Assembly: GCA_021030905.1 (NCBI GenBank)
Contig: JAGFMI010000011.1
Span: forward strand, 310,001 to 374,000
DNA length: 64,000 nt
Reading direction: 5' to 3'
Source of the DNA: Pyrenula massariospora
Taxonomy: Eukaryota > Ascomycota > Eurotiomycetes > Pyrenulales > Pyrenulaceae
Shown here: piece by piece, positions 55,331 through 64,000 of the stretch
How positions within the stretch are numbered: position 1 is the stretch's first letter
How the letters are laid out: every line of letters begins with the position of its first letter
Made by a program: the position numbers and the translations under genes
The notes under the pieces: model-generated
Seen by the model: the letters and a program-made list of their open reading frames with translations, nothing else
Told to the model about the DNA's origin: nothing
The model's database searches: none

Positions 55331-55900
55331 GAGAGGGTCCTCTGTCAGAGCTGCCCTCTGTACCAGCTTCACCGGATAGGGTTTGCCTAGAAATCGAAAG
55401 ATTTACCCTGCCAGTTGCACCCTCTAGAGTTAGCTTGGAACAACAATCTACATCGTTTTGTTCCTCATCGCTAAGGCTATAATTTACGAATCTTAGTAGA
55501 CACTTCTGCATCCAGCGAACACATGCGCTTGTTATCCGTGCTGTTGTACGCCGAGATGTTATCTTTCAATAGGGTGCCGGTACGGAACGCTGATCCACGA
55601 CAAAACATGCATCAAGGCCTTGCGGCGGACTCTTGTCTTCAATGTGGGCTCACCGTTCTCTATCTAATGTCTCGTGCGTGTTGAAAAAAATACTTTGACT
55701 TAGTCACCCTTCAAGAAAAAAACCCCAGAAGTTCCTCCCTATCCTCGCGTTGAGCGTCCCCCATCTTTCTATCTATCAATCTAGTCAAACTGATCCCAAA
55801 GAGCCAACACCCCGCTAAAATGCAACACATCAAGAAACATCACTCCCCGCCCTTCCCCCTTTCCCCCTTCCCCCTTTCCATCCACCACGCCTAACCTAAC
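55331..55900. other. 3' flank of the MTHFR gene
   Basis: About 570 bases. The last 60 bases before the MTHFR stop are C/T-rich (ttcccccttcccccttt). No gene seen. Confidence 0.4.
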
Positions 55901-58080
55901 CTAACCACCCAAAATCTCCCACAGCCTCCCCCCACTCCCCCCAACAAACCGCTGCCCCACAACATTAACCAAAACAACATCCCCCTCACACTCCCCCAGC
56001 ACCCTCTCCTCAACCGACCCCCTTGCAAAAACCCTCCTCCACTCCCCCCAGATCCCGTACGCCTCCTCGCTCCACGCGCGGAACGACTCCTCCTCGATGA
56101 TGGTCGGCGTCACGATCTCCTTGCCGCGGAACACGCCCCACGTCACCGCGTTGCTGGTCGTTGCGTTCTTCGACGACGCCGCGCTCGTAGCAGCAATGGA
56201 GGGGCGACGGCCCGACTCGGCAAGTGCAGTGGTCGAGCTCTCAAACTCGCGCTCGCGGTTGATCGCGAACCAGGAGATTTCGTCTTCGCCGTGCTTCAAC
56301 AGCTTTGGACGCAACTCCTCCTTCCACGTCTTGGACGCGACGAAGAACTCGACAAAGGCCTTTTGAAAGACGAAGCCCTCACCCGGCGGACCCCAGCCAA
56401 AGACCGGGTCGTCGGACCGCCGGCCGTTGACGGCGGGCTGGCTGGCGAGGGTCCAGAGGCCCTTTTCCTGGATCAGGTGGAGGAGCTGGGTGCGGATGGT
56501 CCGGGTTTCTTCACGCAGGGCGCCGCCTTGGGCGGTTGTCGTGTCATCGCTCTCGTCGGACCAGGGGACGCAGGGGATCGAGCCGTTGACGTGGCGCGTA
56601 AAGATGTTGGTGATGTCGGAGCGGGACTTGGGCGAACCCCAGAGTTTCCGGGCCTGCGCACGGGTGACGTGGAGGCTGGGCCCGTAGCCGTCGATCTCGC
56701 CGAAGGCGGGGGAGCTGCTGGGGCCCCAGCGGCCGTTGGGGAAGTCGTCCCATGTTGCTTCGCGGCCGAGGGAGCCCATACCCTCGGATATTAGGAGCGT
56801 GGTGGTGCGATTGGACTGAGGGGCGGCAGGGATTCCGGAGCCGATGGCGGGGGCTTCGTGGATTTGGGTGTTGTTTGAGCTGCTGCTGCGGGAAACAGGG
56901 CGAGAGGAAGCGCGGTCGACGATAAGGCGATTGTGGGGTTGGGAGTTTAGGACAGAGGAGCGGCGGCGTGAGGAGCGACGGCGACTTGGTAATGTGTCAT
57001 TTGGCGGGGCTTCGCTGATGCTGACATCGATGACAACGTCAGAGTCTACATCAGAGGAGGCGGGGGACGGAGATTCGGTGGAGGGAGGAATAAGTTTGCA
57101 GCGTTCGAGGATAAAGGAGACGGATTTTTCGAGGTTAAGAGTGAAGAAATGGAAGCCTCTTGGGACGCCAGAGGGAGAAGGAAGTGGTTTCATTCCTTCA
57201 ACTATCTCGGATATAATGTCAACGCCGACCTTTTTCACGGCCTCGTCATCATTCTTGACTGCTTCTATACGAGCTGACACGGGTCCTGGGATTCTGACGT
57301 GGCTGAGCTTGGTGATTCTTTTGAGGATTTGAAAGCTTTGAATGGGCATCAATCCAGGTATGATAGGTGTGCTTTTGAAAGCACCAGAGCTGTGGCTCCG
57401 CAGCGTCTTTTCGTATTTTGTGTAAGCGTTCAGATCGTATGTCAACTGCGTCATGATGAAATCGGCGCCAGCCTGCGTCTTCTCCACAAGATATGGTAGA
57501 TCTCTTTCGACAGACTGATGCTCAGGATGGGATTCGTCTGCATGCCCCTCAGGATATCCTGCAACACCAAGGCAGAAGTAATCTCCGTGAACCTTCCTTA
57601 TATATCGAACAAGATCCACAGCCCAGTTGAAATCCCTATTACTATCCTCCTCATCATCGACGTGATATTCCTCACTCCGTGGTGGATCCCCACGGAGAGC
57701 CAAAATGTTGCGAATGCCGAGGGCTTTTGCTTCCTCCAGCGCCTCATCAACCAACTTCCGGTTCATGTTCGTGCAGGTAAGATGCAGACATGTCGTCAAG
57801 CCCAGCTGCCTCTGGCATATATCTGCCAGTTCGAGCGATTTTGCCGCCGTGCTTCCCCCAGCCCCCCATGTGACCGTGACAAAGAGAGGCCGGAGGGCTT
57901 GGGACATGCGAGATAGTCGAGCTTGGAGGTTTGCGAAGCCCTGAACTTCAGTATTAGCCATCAAACTAAAAACATGGGATTGGAGGACGGTACAGCTTGT
58001 GTCTTGGGCGGAAAGAACTCTAAAGAGAAGTAATTGGCATCATGGGGCAGGGCAGCAATCTTGTCCGTAAGCTTCTCCAT
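55901..58080 (-). CDS. met12: Methylenetetrahydrofolate reductase, MET12 type
   Basis: Exons 58080-57994 and 57940-55901 give 708 aa. The first exon was found by hand: MEKLTDKIAALPHDANYFSL then EFFPPKTQA joins GFANLQARLSRMSQALRPLF through a 53-nt intron. The FAD-binding TIM barrel (about 1-300) includes FVTVTWGAGGSTAAKSLELA, LALRGDPP, GADFIMTQLTYD and PGLMPIQSF. A long Ser/Arg-rich linker (about 310-400) follows. The C-terminal SAM-binding regulatory part has WGPSSSPAFGEIDGYGPSLH and NAVTWGVFRGKEIVTPTIIE. GFANLQARL rather than the MET13-type N-terminus indicates the second fungal MTHFR. It reduces methylene-THF to methyl-THF for methionine synthesis. Codon use is GC-rich in the regulatory half. 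Confidence 0.92.
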
Positions 58081-58726
58081 GGCGACAGTGGGCACCCCGC
58101 AGGTCTGGCAAATGTCAAGTGACGATTCGAGGCCTTGATAGTATCACGTAGGGAAAATTCGTGGAGTAGCTTTAAGCTTGGTAACTGTATCTCGTCATTG
58201 CCGTTTCATCGGTGACTTTATGAGCTCAGAGAGCAACAGAGTGTGGGTCAGTGGGCGTGTGCGCTGTGGCGTTTGGCAACGCGCGTGGCCGCAACGTCCT
58301 GCAACGTTCAGAGTTGAGTCGTGGCTAGCTCTGTCCAGAAGGGCAGACGAAACCGCTCTGAAATATCCGTATTCTAAGAGGCAGATACCGTATGAAAATT
58401 TTATAGTCGAAAAGTTGCGGATTGAATTTACATGGTGTCTACAGAAAGATGGTCTCAGTGTTGATTTCACGCATTAGAGATTCACATATCATACACGCCT
58501 AAATACTTTTGCAAAGCCCACCTTAACGGGACGACGCAATCTAAAATGTCAGAAACCTAATTCCCAGCCACTCAAACATTCGTGAAGGTTCTTCAGCTGC
58601 ATTTCTCGATTTTACGCCTGTGAATGATAACTCCGGCACGCTATGACTTGGAACTTGTAACATAATAGCAAGGAAAAAAAGTCTTGGTTAATGCAAACCC
58701 TTTAAACGGAGCCGGGACTGGGAACC
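58081..58726. other. MTHFR upstream region and KDM5 3' flank
   Basis: About 650 bases. Both neighbouring genes point left, so this is the promoter of the MTHFR gene and the 3' end of the KDM5 gene. Nothing else seen. Confidence 0.4.

Positions 58727-64000
<5,274 letters not shown>

Noticed and set aside
51933-55900. Transposon or viral fossil in the gene-poor stretch
   Set aside because: I found no polymerase, integrase, transposase or capsid motifs and no terminal repeats, only the tandem array.

Overview
The window is nuclear DNA of a filamentous ascomycete (Pezizomycotina). The signs are many 45-70 nt introns with GT..AG ends and CTAAC-like branch sites, gene density of about one per 3 kb on both strands, and a fungal gene set: sedolisin, AP-3 mu, ALG13, KDM5/Lid2, a MET12-type MTHFR and an eRF3 with a Q/N/Y-rich head. 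From recalled homologues I lean towards Leotiomycetes, but that is a weak inference. I saw no tRNA or rRNA gene, CRISPR array, prophage-like segment or recognisable transposon.

Layout. 1-0.94 kb (-): CAP59/CMT1-type glycosyltransferase, cut by the window edge. 3.8-5.6 kb (-): AP-3 mu. 5.9-6.3 kb (+): small DMAC1/DUF4536-like protein. 6.5-7.3 kb (-): HAPSTR1/TAPR1-like protein. 8.1-10.3 kb (+): secreted sedolisin. 10.8-14.4 kb (+): ISWI ATPase. 15.3-16.8 kb (-): secreted bicupin oxalate decarboxylase. 18-18.7 kb (-): ALG13. 20.6-23.4 kb (+): unrecognised secreted repeat protein. 25.8-28.6 kb (+): HeLo-like/pseudokinase/ZZ-finger protein. 29-30.2 kb (+): mitoribosomal mS35. 30.4-31.5 kb (-): CCCH zinc-finger protein. 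32.7-34.2 kb (-): mitochondrial SpoU rRNA methyltransferase. 34.7-39.5 kb (+): PHD/chromo SNF2 remodeler (Mit1/CHD-like). 40.4-43.1 kb (+): eRF3 (Sup35). 44.3-45 kb (+) and 46.4-47 kb (-): small secreted proteins. 48.3-50 kb (-): beta-lactamase-fold serine hydrolase, divergent from 50.4-51.9 kb (+) dihydropyrimidinase. 52-55.9 kb: gene-poor, with a decayed tandem repeat. 55.9-58.1 kb (-): MTHFR. 58.7-64 kb (-): KDM5 demethylase, 5' end outside the window.

The housekeeping genes (AP-3, ALG13, mS35, MRM1, ISWI, Mit1-like, KDM5, MTHFR, eRF3) alternate with accessory, probably niche-related ones (sedolisin, oxalate decarboxylase, small secreted proteins, the repeat protein, the pseudokinase/ZZ protein). 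Several neighbours are head-to-head and share short promoters. Three chromatin regulators lie in one window. The two most unusual genes are the 798-aa secreted protein with a pentapeptide minisatellite (20.6-23.4 kb) and the HeLo-like/pseudokinase/ZZ protein (25.8-28.6 kb). The eRF3 gene is also odd: 11 introns, one with a GC donor, and changes at normally invariant positions. Gene models with introns were spliced by hand by keeping the frame open across GT/AG (or GC/AG) sites. Where a boundary is uncertain the entry says so.
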